The notes: generated from the sequence alone by a model not told the origin. A stretch of 64,000 nt of DNA from Haemaphysalis longicornis (GCA_013339765.2 CM023448.1:28472242-28536241); one strand, 5' to 3'. Numbered from the stretch's first letter, positions 20,767-32,050 are shown. Program-made: numbers and translations.

Positions 20767-21330
20767 TTTTTTTTAACACGGAAGTGTTTTATTACCGGAT
20801 CCACCAAGATTTCGGTGACGTCATATCCGTCACGAAAGTGACGCCATTACAACGAAGCAAGTGGCCTGTAAAGGGTGCACCCCTGCACACAGGGTCTTCT
20901 TGCGGGGAAGCAACCTTTAGTACTGAAGGGTACATTACACTTCGGGTTGTTCGTTTTCGGGTTTTATATTTTAACACGAAAGTGTTTTATGCCGGGATAC
21001 ACCAAGATTTCACTGACACCAGTACACCTTTGCCGAAGCGACCCGCCAGCAGGACGTCGCTCCGACCAAGTCACACCCACAAGACAGCCGCTGACCCGCA
21101 AATCATGATCAGCTGCAGATTTCGCTGCACATTTCACTTTCGTGTTTTACCGATTCCTATCGGTAAAACATGATTTCGCGCTTTATCGCCTGGGGCCCTA
21201 GTCAGGTTGTTTATTATTACAACTTTTGGCCCCGGAACCCATGTATGTTCATCTAGATACCTTTTGGTGAATAAACTGAACTGCATTTAACTGAAGTATG
21301 ACAGAGGAATCAACCACAGTTTTTTTATTG
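20767..21330 (+). repeat. Repeat family A, dimeric copy with a late insertion
   Basis: Two related halves follow each other: TTTTTAACACGGAAGTGTTT at 20767 and TTTTAACACGAAAGTGTTTT at 20970. Each is followed by a GGATCCACC/GGGATACACC box, and by GTGACGTCATATCCGTCACG in the first half only. The linker carries GGGTTGTTCGTTTTCGGG. After TTTTACCGATTCCTATCGG the family end (GACAGAGGAATCAACCACAG) is displaced by ~125 bp of foreign sequence (about 21172-21300) that includes GTGAATAAACTGAACTG. Family A is non-coding. Confidence 0.8.
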
Positions 21331-21888
21331 CTTCCAAGCGTAAAAACCAATCTAACGCGTGTCCATTAAACGAATGGTGCCGAACAAAGTGGAAATGTGC
21401 TGCAGTTTTACCGGCAGTAGTTTTAGCGGTCAGCAAAAGTATGGCGGATATAGAATAGTTAGTGCTGAAACCTTCTTTCCACTTTTTTTTTTTTTTTTTT
21501 GCCTGGAGCTTAAACCGAGTGAGAGACAGGCCGAAAATTCATGTATTAGGTAGCCAAACAAACACTGACGCGTGTTTAAAAATCAGTCTACAAAATCGCG
21601 ACCGAATAAAGGGTGGATACGCATGTTTTGTGAACTGAAAGAGCGTGTACTGTGGCCTCTTTTACATACGAACTCAAGAACATGTATATTCACCAACTGT
21701 GGACTGGGAGCCTTGCAGCGGCGTATAACGCTTCGGTGCAACACAAGACGTGTCAAATGAAGACAGAGGTACTACTTCTATAACCTGTCACTTCTAATGC
21801 AGCGGTTAAAGATCAACAAAAAAGTCCGCGCGCTAGAGCGTCCCCAGTCTCCACTAGACCGCATTTGCGGCGGTTTTTTTTTTCCCCA

Positions 21889-22328
21889 GCGTAAGGTACA
21901 CTGGCCGAGGTTGAACAGTTTCGCGTGGACTCTGAATGGCCGTGCTGCGCAAGCGCGAGGAGCATTGGATTTGGATTGGATTCAATTGAATTGTATTGTA
22001 TTAGATTTCCATTCGCCGGTCTGCGCATTCCAGAGGAGTGACGTCATGGCCGCGGCAGACGCACTGGCGCCGGCGCGTGCCCAGCTGTGCGCCCCCGTTG
22101 CGCAGTACCCATGTCTGGCGCTGCGCCGAGGACGCTTGATAGCCGTGCAGATCATGCGCGAGGAGCAGTGACTGGACTACTAGACTGGACTGGACCTGAC
22201 TGGATTGGATTAGATTTGAATGGATTGGAAATCGTTTGAGCAGCAGTAAGCATGAGAACCAAGCTAATCCTAGACAACCAGGAAACCTAAGAATTACCAG
22301 CTGAACCTTAGCTCACGCTACGTATATA
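21889..22328 (+). repeat. Repeat family C, near full copy
   Basis: It contains GTACACTGGCCGAGGTTGA, GCGCAAGCGCGAGGAGCA, a TTGGAT-rich stretch, GAGGAGTGACGTCAT, GGCGCGTGCCCAGCTGTGCG, GAGGAGCAGTGACTGGAC and CAGCTGAACCTTAGCTCACG. It is in the same order as 24251-24748, but the right terminus stops after CGTATATA. Confidence 0.85.
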
Positions 22329-22329
22329 A

Positions 22330-23427
22330 GAAGTACTTTATATAGCACTTCTAGTTTCGCTGTATTCTGTCTGCTACGTTCGTTCTCGCTGCTTCTGCCA
22401 CGCAAATTAACTACTTAGAACGCCAGACGCTGCACTTCTCTGCTTGTCAAGTGGCAATAATAAAGAGCACACGCACTTGGAAAGGAGAGGACATCTGTTT
22501 AGTAGGGCAGAGATGTCACCAAAGCACGCACGCAACAGCTTTCAAAGCCCTACATCACTCCCGGCGTCGCTAGAGGCGCTGTTAAAAAAGTCCGCACATA
22601 TGTTTCGCTGCAAACAGGGGTCATAAACGCCACCAATGATGACGCCCCGGTGTTAATAAAATACGTGTACAACAAGCACAAGCTATCACTAAGAGCTAGA
22701 GCTATGTCGGCAAGCGGTATTTAAAAACTAAAAAGAAAAGATTGGGCGGATCCTAAGCGATTCCTACGACGTGTAGATGGGAGATTATGATGATGATTGA
22801 TGATTGCTATTGCTACCCCTTTTGTAGCGGGGTGATGACACATCATCTTACCAAAAAACTAAAAAAAAAAACGAATATACCTATGTTCTACACTCTTCGT
22901 TTAATACTAGCGCTGCCAGGCACAAAAAACTTATTACGCACAAAATACTTATTTTTTCTGTTACAGGTAGTAGCTGTCCGAGGCAATATTCCCCCTCTCT
23001 GCTTTTCGTCCACCAGCATTCTAATCTTCTTTTCGTCGCCTCGACCGCCTTGAAGGCAACTCCCTCTGTTTAGATAATTGTTTAGCGTATATAGGGCGAA
23101 GGGTTACCGAGTTTCTGGCTGCTTCCGCAGCTGCCCTTCTGCAGCTTTTCGGCGCGCAGTCCAGGTCGCCTAGCTGCCGCCAATTGCTCGATCGAACCAT
23201 TCCAGAGCACTGGAAGAATGCATTCCGTAACAGGATATACCGCACGCCGATTTCCTAGACAATTGGGAGCAGAGTTTTCGAATATTTATTGCAACAAACA
23301 TATACACGAATTATTTTTTGGGTTCAGCGGAAAAATGGTTGAGGATGGTTGTCCGTTGTATACGTTTTCGTGGCCCGCTATGAGGATTTTACCCCACGGT
23401 GAAGAATACTACACATGTAAGGCGTGC
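22330..23427. other. Unique DNA
   Basis: A short ATGATGATGATTGATGATTG tract at 22787 recalls an RTE tail, but no RTE coding relic is attached. No gene recognised. Confidence 0.5.
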
Positions 23428-24085
23428 CTGCCTTTTTAAGTGCAGAGCACTTAAAGGCGCTTCCCGTGTCATCGTAGCTCTCTCGCTGGACCCAACTAGA
23501 GCAACAGGGCGTCCCGGGGTAACGTTGTCGTTCGCGGCGTGTACCCCAGAGCTCCGAAGCCAAGAGGCTTATTGAGTCATAAGCGTTCTAAACTCGTGAA
23601 CCACTGGCGCTGTCCTACATCCTCTCCATTGTCTTAGTCGCAAGCAGAAAACTATAGTGTAGCATTTGAGGCCAAATATACATGAATTAACCGGCAGCGC
23701 CCGCGTTCCCTTTAGTTGGGAACGTTTCGTTGGGTTGGTTGTACCATAGTAAAGCGAAAAAAGCCGGCCACACAGCAAGAAAGAAAAAAAAAACGGCGCG
23801 TGAATTCGAAATGCCGCAGAAAGGCTCCAGCCGCGCATGAAAAAAAAAGGCGCTTTCGGAAATGATGCAAAGCAGCCTCCAGCATACGAAATTAAAGAAG
23901 CACGAAACAAGAACCAGAACTCACCGCTGGCCCAGTTCATCCAGGCGGAGGGGGCGCGCTGAGCCACTGCGAAGGCTGGAAAAATTTGAATATCAGCAGC
24001 GAGCGGACAACAGCGCTACAGCCCATTCCGGCGAATCACTGCTCTGCACTTCCGACAGCTTTCACATTGAGTGGAACAGCTAGCT
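23428..24085 (-). repeat. Repeat family D, longest copy
   Basis: Read on the minus strand it starts TTCCACTCAATGTGAAAGCT and follows copy 1 through CGAATCACTG, the GAACTC/CCGCTG block, CCGGCAGC and the GTTCACGAGTTTAGAACGCT block, to AAGTGCTCTGCACTT. It is about 90 bp longer than the other copies, mainly through A/T-rich insertions around 23780-23860. Confidence 0.75.
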
Positions 24086-24250
24086 TTAATTTTTCTTGGG
24101 CTTCCCCGGACAGCACTTTCCAATGCATTGCTCTGTAACCGCCAACTAGATCAAAAGACCGTGTTCCTGAAACATGCGGTGTAGGGCACCTCAACCACGA
24201 CGGCGTGCACTCAACAGCGAAGCCGCCCCGTTGCGCTGTAGAAAATACGC

Positions 24251-24748
24251 TTTTGTAGCGTAAGCTACACTGGCCGAGGTTGAGCAGTTTCGCGTGGACC
24301 TTGAAGGGCCGTGCCGCGCAAGCGCGAGGAGCATTGGATTGACTTGGCTTGGATTTTATTGGATTAAACTGGATTGCATTGGAAATCCAATCCAATTGGA
24401 GTACGGGTGTGTAGAGAATGGTCTCTGCCCATTCGCCGGTATGCGCATTCCAGAGGAGTGACGTCATAGCAGGGGCAGACGCACCTGCAGCGTGTGCCCA
24501 GCTGTGCGGCTCCGTTGCGCAGTAGCCAAGTATGACGGTGCGCCGGAGCCGCTTGAAAGCCGTTTCGCGTGGCTCGTGGAGAGACTGGACTGAATTGGAT
24601 TGGATTGGAAATCGTTTTAGAAGTAGTAAGCATGCTAATCAGCTAATCCTTAGACAACCAGGAAACCTAAGAATAACCAGCTGAACCGTAGGTCACGCTA
24701 CGTATATCCTGGCATAGCCGAGCTAAGCCACGGCTAATTTTTTTTTTT
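24251..24748 (+). repeat. Repeat family C, best full-length copy
   Basis: It runs from TTTTGTAGCGTAAGCTACAC to GCTAAGCCACGGCTAA plus T11, 498 bp. The order is the GGCCGAGGTTGAGCAG block, GCGCAAGCGCGAGGAGCAT, a TGGAT-rich inverted stretch (about 24335-24400), GAGGAGTGACGTCAT, GTGCCCAGCTGTGCG, a second TTGGAT stretch and CCTAGACAACCAGGAAACCT-like sequence. The terminal AGCGT(A/G)AGCT motif recurs near both ends. There is no open frame conserved between copies. Confidence 0.85.
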
Positions 24749-24912
24749 CGATGCGCGGGTAGTTGACGCAACAGATTTTAAAGCGAAGCTCTTTGTGCCT
24801 CCCTGATGGCGTCCCTCGTCCGCGTAAAACCCATTGCAGGGAAGCCAACTTTAAACACACAGCAGGAAAGCGACTATGATGATGACGAAATAGACTACAT
24901 ATTGATTCTGAG

Positions 24913-25085
24913 GTCTAACACGCCGACGCAACGCAGGCGATGAGGCACGCCGTAGTGGAGGGCTCCGGATTAATTTGGACCACACGAGGGGGATCTTTAA
25001 CGTGCGACGCAATCTCGAACACACGGGCGTCTTCGCTTTCCGCCTCCACTGATAAGCGGCCGCCGCCGCCGTGAATCGAACCCGT
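24913..25085 (-). mobile_element. SINE family S2, partial
   Basis: On the minus strand it reads from the B-box region (GGGTTCGATTCACGG) through GCGTCGCACGTTAAAGATCC to GCGTTGCGTCGGCGTGTTA. The A-box end and the (CAAT)n tail are absent. Confidence 0.85.
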
Positions 25086-25149
25086 GTCCTTGAAATACAC
25101 TACCGGAGAGCAAACTTTAAACATTGCAGGAAATCGATGGTGGTAGAAG

Positions 25150-25224
25150 AAGACGACGGCGACGAAGACGACGACGACGACGACGAAGAAGAAGAAGAAG
25201 AAAAAAGAAGAAGAAGAAGAAGAA

Positions 25225-25255
<31 letters not shown>

Positions 25256-25310
25256 AAGAAGAAGAAGAAGAAGACGAAGAAAGAAACAAAGAAAGAAAGA
25301 AAGAAGTAAT
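25150..25310. repeat. (GAC)n/(GAA)n/(GAAA)n purine-rich microsatellite
   Basis: A 160-bp purine strand grading from GAC to GAA to GAAA. It explains the S-, K- and R-rich frames here. Confidence 0.95.
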
Positions 25311-25319
25311 GCCGGTGTA

Positions 25320-26280
25320 GGGTCAGACGCTGGCTTTGGACTTCGGCAGTTCGGATTCTGGACTTTTGCTTTGACTCCGCGTTTTAGCCACCTTTCTCCT
25401 AATTAAGAAAGGGGCTTGGATTTTTTTCCCCCACGAGCATCTTTTATCGTCAATCTCATCAAGCCAGGCTTCGAAACAACCCGGAGATTCCCTAACCGCA
25501 ATTACTTCGGGCCGTTTCCTCGTTTTCGGCCAGCTAATTCGCGTCTTAATGCCACCATAAAATCCGCCAATATCGTCACCGCTTCGTGGGAGCCCCGACA
25601 CGCGGCCCGCGCAGGTATCGTTGAGCGTCAACCGCACGCTCCCCCAACCGATCGATGACGACGATCACGACGACGCAGGCTGGGTTTAAAAACGAAAGGC
25701 GCGCGTTTCAAAACGCCGGTTGCGCTTTCGAAAAGCCCGTTCCGCCCGGCGGCGGCCGCGACCCACAGTTTCGAGGCGTACGTACAACACGCACGCAATC
25801 CATTCCGACCCCCCCGCCCGCCACAAATAAGCGTATGCGCGCAGTACGCAACGCTCGATCAACCCGCCCCATCCATATGCAGCGAAAAAACGCAAGCGCG
25901 CACGAACGTAAAATTCGCTTCGGCTACGCGTAAGACGCGAAGTCGTTTCGTAATAATAATGAACACGAAAACGCACGACGAAGTGGACGCAAGGCGGGCC
26001 GAGAGACTTTGTGGGCCAAGGAACAGCCCCTTTCGCCCTCTCTACGGTTTGCCAACGGATTAGTAGAGCACACTACTCGACGTGTCAAGGACGCCGCCGT
26101 CTCGGCGGGCCTGGAGGAACCAACGATGGCGACACCAAGCGGGCCTTCTCGTCAGCGCGCGCTCATTGACTGCACTGCAAATTAAATGCGCCGAGGCCGA
26201 CTGGTTTCCCGTAAGGACAAAAAAAAAAAAAAAAAACACGGTCACGCAATGCACGCTACCTCGGCGGCCTCAATGCACGC
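25320..26280. other. Unique GC-rich DNA
   Basis: CpG-rich at 25600-25930. No domain recognised. Poly-A lies at 26219-26236. Confidence 0.5.
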
Positions 26281-26360
26281 GGTTACGCGGGGTGGTTGAA
26301 CACGTTTATGATTCCGGCGCGTCTTCTTCGCTAATACCTGCCTCGCTTAACCAACAACGG

Positions 26361-26864
26361 AAAAAAAAAAATAGCAGTAGCTTAGCTCGGCTATGCCAGG
26401 ATATACGTAGCGTGAGCTAAGGTTCAGCAGGTTATTCTTAGGTTTCCCGGTTGTACACGATTAGCTTGATTATCATGCTTACTGCTCTAAAACGATTTCC
26501 AGTCCAGTCCAGTCCAGTTCGGTCACTGCTCCTCGCGCATGCGCAGCACAGCTCTCCAAGAGCCATGCGAAACGGCTATCAAGCGGCTCCGGCGCATCGT
26601 TAGACTTGGCTATTGCGCAACGGATGCTCACAGCTGGGCACGCGCCGGCGCCAGTGCGTCGGCCGCGGCTATGACGTCACTCCTCTGGAAGGCGCAGACC
26701 GGCGAATGTGCAGACCCAATTCTATACACACCCGTACTCCAATTGGATTGGATAATCCAATTTAGTCCAATCCAATCCAATGCTCCTCGCGCTTGCGCAG
26801 CACGGCCCTTCAGCGTCCACGCGAAACTGCTCAACCTCGGCCAGTGTAGCATACGTTACAAAAA
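26361..26864 (-). repeat. Repeat family C, full-length reverse copy
   Basis: It begins with A11 and TTAGCTCGGCTATGCCAGG and ends GTAGCATACGTTACAAAA, the reverse of 24251-24748, with all internal blocks present. Similar ~40-bp sequences (GGGGTGGTTGAACACG...ATGATTCCG) lie on both sides, at 26289 and 26899. Confidence 0.85.
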
Positions 26865-26949
26865 CACTGCGACTTGGGCGATGCGGTAGTCATACGTTAC
26901 GGGGTGGTTGAACACGGTAATGATTCCGCCCGTCGCCGTCGCTCGGTCT

Positions 26950-27320
26950 TAGCGGGGGATTCACCTGTTAACATTCATTCCTACGGGACGGCCTGCTTCA
27001 TGACCTCCGGACTTAAAAACCATCGTGCACCAATAGGACGAGCTTTACAAATGCGCACCAATGTTTCCAACAACACAGCTTGCTTATTTCAGAAATATGT
27101 CACTTCTGTAATGAAACAAAAAATAAATCACTTGCTGATTTAGCGCCATTTAGTGAAAACTACATCGACGAAAATGCGTTTCTTGTTTATTTTTTATATC
27201 AGTAAAGAAGTGATATATTTCTAATAACCAGCAAACTAACGTCGTTGTGAACCATTGATTTGTATTTGTAAAATCATTTGTATCGCTACACCATGCTTTC
27301 TAAGACCGTGGGTCATGAAT
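26950..27320. other. Unique AT-rich DNA
   Basis: No gene or repeat recognised. Confidence 0.5.
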
Positions 27321-27326
27321 TGGTAC

Positions 27327-27512
27327 GGTACCTTGCGTGTACCTTAACGGTGTACCTTTACCGTACCTTAACGGTACATTGCGTGTACCTTAACGATGTA
27401 CCTTAACCGCACCTCAACGGTACCTTGCGTGTACCTTAACGGTGTACCGTAACCATACCTCAAACGTACGGCGTGTGCCTTATCGGTGTACCTTAACCGT
27501 ACCTTAACGGTA
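27327..27512. repeat. 46-bp minisatellite, four units
   Basis: Each unit is close to GGTACCTTGCGTGTACC + TTAACGGTGTACC + TTAACCGTACC + TTAAC. Unit lengths are 46, 46, 47 and 43 bp. Within a unit, TACCTTAACGGT-like and ACCGTACCTTAAC words give a secondary period and short dyads. Confidence 0.9.
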
Positions 27513-27519
27513 CACGCAT

Positions 27520-28900
27520 GAACAACGGGAACACAACTGAGTCGGGCGGGGCACCAGAAGTGGTTCGTTGCGCTGACGACAGAGCGGAATTCGACGACTG
27601 ACAGGCTGCAGAAAGGAAGTGAACAGATCTCCGTGCACGTCCAACGTATATGCGTTGAACGCTTGATAAAACGAAAATACTTTATTCGGTTCATGCCCGC
27701 TCTTAGCGAATACCCGCTTTTTAACCGAATTATGCCCGCTTTTAACGAAGTCACTTCCCTTGATCCTATCCCGAGGAATTCGCAGTAACCAGTGTTTATG
27801 CTACACTTCCTTCTAATTAGCCGTCACCCGTGTTCTTCGGAGCAGTTTTCGGCGGAATGAATAGCGGCGACAGAGGTCAGATCGGCGCGCGAGGGAGCGA
27901 TCGGATACAGATAACGGGACGTTCGGAGTACACGAAGGCGGTTGCGGGATTGAGAAAGCGCGCGTGCCTAGAATGAAGAAGAGAGGCGGACTTCCAAGGC
28001 GCCCACATTTAATTAGCATTGCGTCTGGACGAGTGATGCATGCGGCGCGCCTACCGCACCCTATTTCCTGCTGGCCGGACTACCCCCACGTCTCGGGGTT
28101 CGCACAGTTGACGGAAGCCCAATTGTTTCCAGTGAAGCGACATTAACAAGCTAATAGAGCAGACATACGCGAGGCAGGTAGCAGCGTGAAATTGCCGGCT
28201 ATCAAATGTCCGAGCCGCCTCAATCGACAAGGGAGCGAATTTACCGAAGCGCTGTTCGTATGGCTTCAAATGCATGTGTACAGTCTTTGTCAAATTTTTT
28301 TACGCCAAACAGGGAATTCGCAGGCTGCAAAAAAAAAAAAATTCAGTGTACAAGTTTACGTCCCGAGCGAGGCTGAACGGTTTTATGCCGGAAAGCTATA
28401 GAGAAAACACATTTCTTTCTTAGTGTCATACAATATTTTCGACTCATTTAACGATAAACCTTATTTGAATTCTTTGCGGTGGGAAAGGCTTAGGATTGGC
28501 CTAGAAAATGTTTGACAATTTTAGTCAAGGTTCTCCGCCGGGAAAACAAACTCGGAGTTACAACCCTTGGACTCTCACACTGCGTTAAAGCAAATACGCC
28601 GCCCGGCACAAGTTTTTCGTTCTATTAAAGTTCAGTGGTCGGAGGCAGCAGTTCTGATGCTTTTTGGTGAAAAGTACAACGGCGAGCGCGACGTTTCCCC
28701 TCGCCGTCAGACGCACCGAGGCCTTCCGTTGCTGACCGGCACGCGTGCGCGTGACAGGGCGGTCATAAACGTGACGAGTAGCTCAACTCCGAGGGATGCC
28801 GTAGCAGCCTCACACCGCTAATAGCCTCGCCAGACGAGCGTTTCCTCATTCATCAACCCAGTGAGAGCGCTGCAGTATATTTACACAGACACATGCATTC
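27520..28900. other. Unique DNA
   Basis: ATGCCCGCT(C/T)TTA(G/A)CGAA occurs twice (about 27691 and 27730). No gene recognised. Confidence 0.5.
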
Positions 28901-28992
28901 GGCGCTGTTTTAGGTGCGGAGTACCTTAGTACCACACAGTGTCCGTCCGCGTCCGTGCGCATAGCATTTACAATCGCAAAAAAATTCCACAG

Positions 28993-29081
28993 GCACCGCA
29001 GGATTCGAGCCTGTGTCTGGTAGACCAGACAGAGTTAGCACCCGAGAGTCAGACGGCTTACTCCCTCGCCTGTAACGGTGC
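28993..29081 (-). mobile_element. tRNA-related sequence with long variable arm (SINE head or pseudogene)
   Basis: On the minus strand, GCACCG at the 5' end pairs with CGGTGC at the 3' end, 89 nt apart. CAGG-CTCGAAT-CCTG forms a T-arm with a near-consensus B box. GTCTGG-TCTA-CCAGAC (29015-29030) forms a long variable arm like those of Leu/Ser tRNAs. The D arm and anticodon arm do not fold canonically, so I assign no anticodon. It lies between two copies of GGTGCGGAGTACCTTAG (28914 and 29077). Confidence 0.5.
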
Positions 29082-29156
29082 GGAGTACCTTAGGACCTCC
29101 CAATGTCCGTCCGCGTCCATCCGAACGCACACCACCGTCAAGAGAAAATCAAACGA

Positions 29157-29230
29157 AATTCGACTTGAGCCGTGAGCTGCAGTTTCATTTAGGGAATAAC
29201 CAAGGTGCAACTCACGGCTCAAATCGAATT
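29157..29230. repeat. Foldback: 25-bp stem, 24-base loop
   Basis: Left arm 29157-29181 and right arm 29206-29230 are reverse complements except for two positions, both of which would be G-U in one of the two possible transcripts. The core is TTGAGCCGTGAG. The size resembles a pre-miRNA, but it could be a decayed foldback element. Confidence 0.85.
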
Positions 29231-29239
29231 ACGGTCGGG

Positions 29240-31250
29240 GCGCGAATTGGATGTCACTCGGGGAAGCAACTTGGATGTCATTTCGAGTCCCCGTACTCCG
29301 CACCCTCGCCATCATCCACGGAGTGGAGATGCTGCCATTTTTTTTTTGTTATCAGACCAACACACACATGCACACATGCGCACACAAACGTCTGTGTACC
29401 TTTGCGCTATTAAGTCGCCTCGAAGGACAAGGAGAAACCCTTCTACAGCTGACCAAGTTACGGCTATTACTGCACGGAAGCTCGCTGGCGGCCAGATCTA
29501 TGCCATCTGCTGTCATTTCTTTCCTTTGTTCATTTTCTTTAACCCGCAGAACGGCGCTGCAGCTTCCAAAGTCCACCGGCTAGTATGCAGAGAAAGCTTG
29601 AGGGCATGTGTGAAAGTGGTGCTCTTCCACGCCCGTTCATACTCTTCTCTCTATCCATGCCCTAGGCGACGAGCCAGGCAGTGGTTTTCGTACAGCACCT
29701 AACCAAAATATCCAAGTTTTTCGCGAAAAATGAATAATAAGGCCAGTCTAAAATCACAACAAGGATACCGCAGAAAACTAACGAGAATTCTTGTCTTACG
29801 ACAAAGAAGTTTTGTTGTGACAACACAAGTCCTGTTAACGACACACATTTACGTCGTGACGACAAAGTCAATTTTCGCAACGACAAACGCTCCAGTAGTC
29901 ACAACAGAACTGCGTATACTCTTCACAGCGGGCAATAACACTCAAACCATGTCCAACTACTGATGTAACATCACGATCACGACAAGACGGGAATTTGGTA
30001 CGACGGAACATCAAAGTCACGACAGGATTACGACACACGACAGAACATCAGAATTACAACACGACAAGAATACGACAAACTACAGAGATTTTTCTTGTCG
30101 TCCTTTTCGACTGGAAGGCAAGTGAAAGGGAGTTACGGTCGCTGCAGAAAGAGAAACAAAAAGCGAAAGTTGCCGTATATATACATATATAACCGGACAC
30201 ATCGCTCCCAGGTTACGCAGGCACGCGTGCACAGCAATTTTCCTCATCGTCCGTACCTATCCAAAAGCCAGCAAACGCTCCAAGCGCATTAAGTGCGGCA
30301 CGAAGCCGACAGACGCGGTTGAAATTCCTTTCGCGTCAGTTTGGGACAGCCGCCGCGGCGGCGCAATTTTCACGCGCGGACAATGCGAGCCGATTATCGC
30401 GGGCCTCCCGTTTCCCAAACCACGCGCCCCGGCGACAAAGAAGCCCTCTTGGTCCGAAAATAATTACGCCCTGAAGGCGGCATGGGGGAGCTCGCGGCCA
30501 GTTGACGACGGCACGCCACGTCGACGCCCAATTACCGGACGTGTACACAAACGACAAGCGCGGGAGGCTCTGGCTGGGAACCCGGGAAAAGCGAGTTCGC
30601 GCACGCTTTTAAAAGAATGCCACTCGTCGGCTACTTGCGGGAACAAAGGCACGCAGCGGAACGCCTATAATGTGGAAACACCGATAAACACGTACGGTGC
30701 AGCCTTTGCTCGCTCTCCGCGAGGCAGTTGTTCGCTTGGTAGACGTAAACAAGTAGGTGGACCTAAGCAGTAAATCCTGGCTATAACGAAATCCACCACC
30801 TTGTCCGAAAAATTTCGAGGATACTGATTGCAGTGCGTATTATAACAGTGCGTAAGAGTGCGTATATTGCAGTGCGTAGTAAGCACTGGCGTACACGAAG
30901 AGGCAGCGAATAACGACTAGGATAATCGTTTCTTGCTGGATAAGCTACGCACCAACCACGTGCCGCTCCGACGTACGTTCCCGCCACGAAGGTCAGCCAT
31001 TTTGCCATTTCAGTGCGGTATCAACGAACAACAAAACAACGGGAAAGTTGTATGTGGAGCACGACTTCATCTCGAAGTCTTCCCAATATTTAACTTGAGT
31101 AAATTCTCGCATTGGCTTTGGTTTCTTGTTTTGCTTCTTTTTTTTACTTTTTCCTTCTTTCTTGCCTTCTCTTTCCATTATTGACCTCACCCCTCCCCCC
31201 GAATTGAAATCCCGCGTACGTGCCGCTTGCAGCGACAAATAAACAGCTTT
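29240..31250. other. Unique DNA with an ACGACA-rich stretch
   Basis: 29750-30090 repeats ACGACA/CACGACA words at irregular spacing, giving a T-rich translation; it looks like an old degenerated minisatellite. 30300-30660 is GC-rich. No gene recognised. Confidence 0.45.
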
Positions 31251-31379
31251 TTAACTAAGTGTTTCTTATAACGAAGAATGACGTGATTCTTCTTATACAA
31301 TGTGATGACATCCTGCATTTTAAGTGATTCTGTTGCTTTAATGTGACGTATTCATTGTAACCTGAGTGACAAATGCAAT

Positions 31380-31660
31380 TGCCGTTGTTATTGCTGTTAA
31401 AAATTCAACCTGCTCTTGTTTATTTCACTGGCTTTTAGAATTGTATTCATTCAAGAAATCTGTGCTCTAACGAGTGTTTAGAGTGTCTTTCAACGTTTTT
31501 TTTTTTTAAGTTTACTGTCGACGATGTGTACTGGCATGTGTTGTCTGCAATTCTTGCATTTTTTTTATTGGACCCCTTACTAGCCGCTGGCTGTGGGTCC
31601 AAACAGTTTTTGCGCATGTTTTGTAGCCCCACAAAGAACAATAAATTGAATTGAATTGAT
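31380..31660 (+). mobile_element. Probable LINE 3' UTR remnant
   Basis: A T-rich stretch ends ACCCCTTACTAGCCGCTGGC, then TGTGGGTCC, and AATAAATTGAATTGAATTGA (31640-31660). This is the style of a Jockey/CR1/L2-type LINE 3' end with a short (TTGAA)n tail. No coding part is preserved. Confidence 0.4.
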
Positions 31661-31816
31661 TTATTTATTTTTTTCTCGGGGGCGCCTATTGCATGCTGCC
31701 CCTATAAACGTCAGTCTCCTCAGATGCTGAAAACAGCCCCTGGAGGTCTATCAAGTCGCGTGCGAGCGACCAGCTCCAAGGAAAACAGCCAGACTGGGAA
31801 GCAGTGTCCCCTCTTT

Positions 31817-32050
31817 TTGGGGCGAAGCACCTTAGGACCTCGCTTTGGTCCGGGGCTTGGCGTCCGCGTACACGGTGTTGCGCATGCGCGAGGAGCACTG
31901 GATTGGATGGATTGGAATTGCATATACTGTACACACGCGTTGTCACTCATTTACATGTGCGAGTGGGCAATGCCACGGGTGATTTGCGGTTAGAACGATC
32001 CCCAGTGCTTCGCCACTCGTCAAGATTCACTTCGTGGAGATGCGTGCATT
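31817..32050 (+). repeat. Repeat family G, copy 2
   Basis: It has the start GGGGCGAAGCACCTTAGGAC, the centre TTGCGCATGCGCGAGGAGCA and TTGGATGGATTGGA, and the end GATCCCCAGTGCTTCGCC and TTCGTGGAGATGCG. It is shorter in the centre than copy 1. Confidence 0.7.

Noticed and set aside
26361..26864. Considered as a gene because frames recur here and at 24251
   Set aside because: The frames are shared only because both are copies of repeat family C; no frame is conserved across copies.
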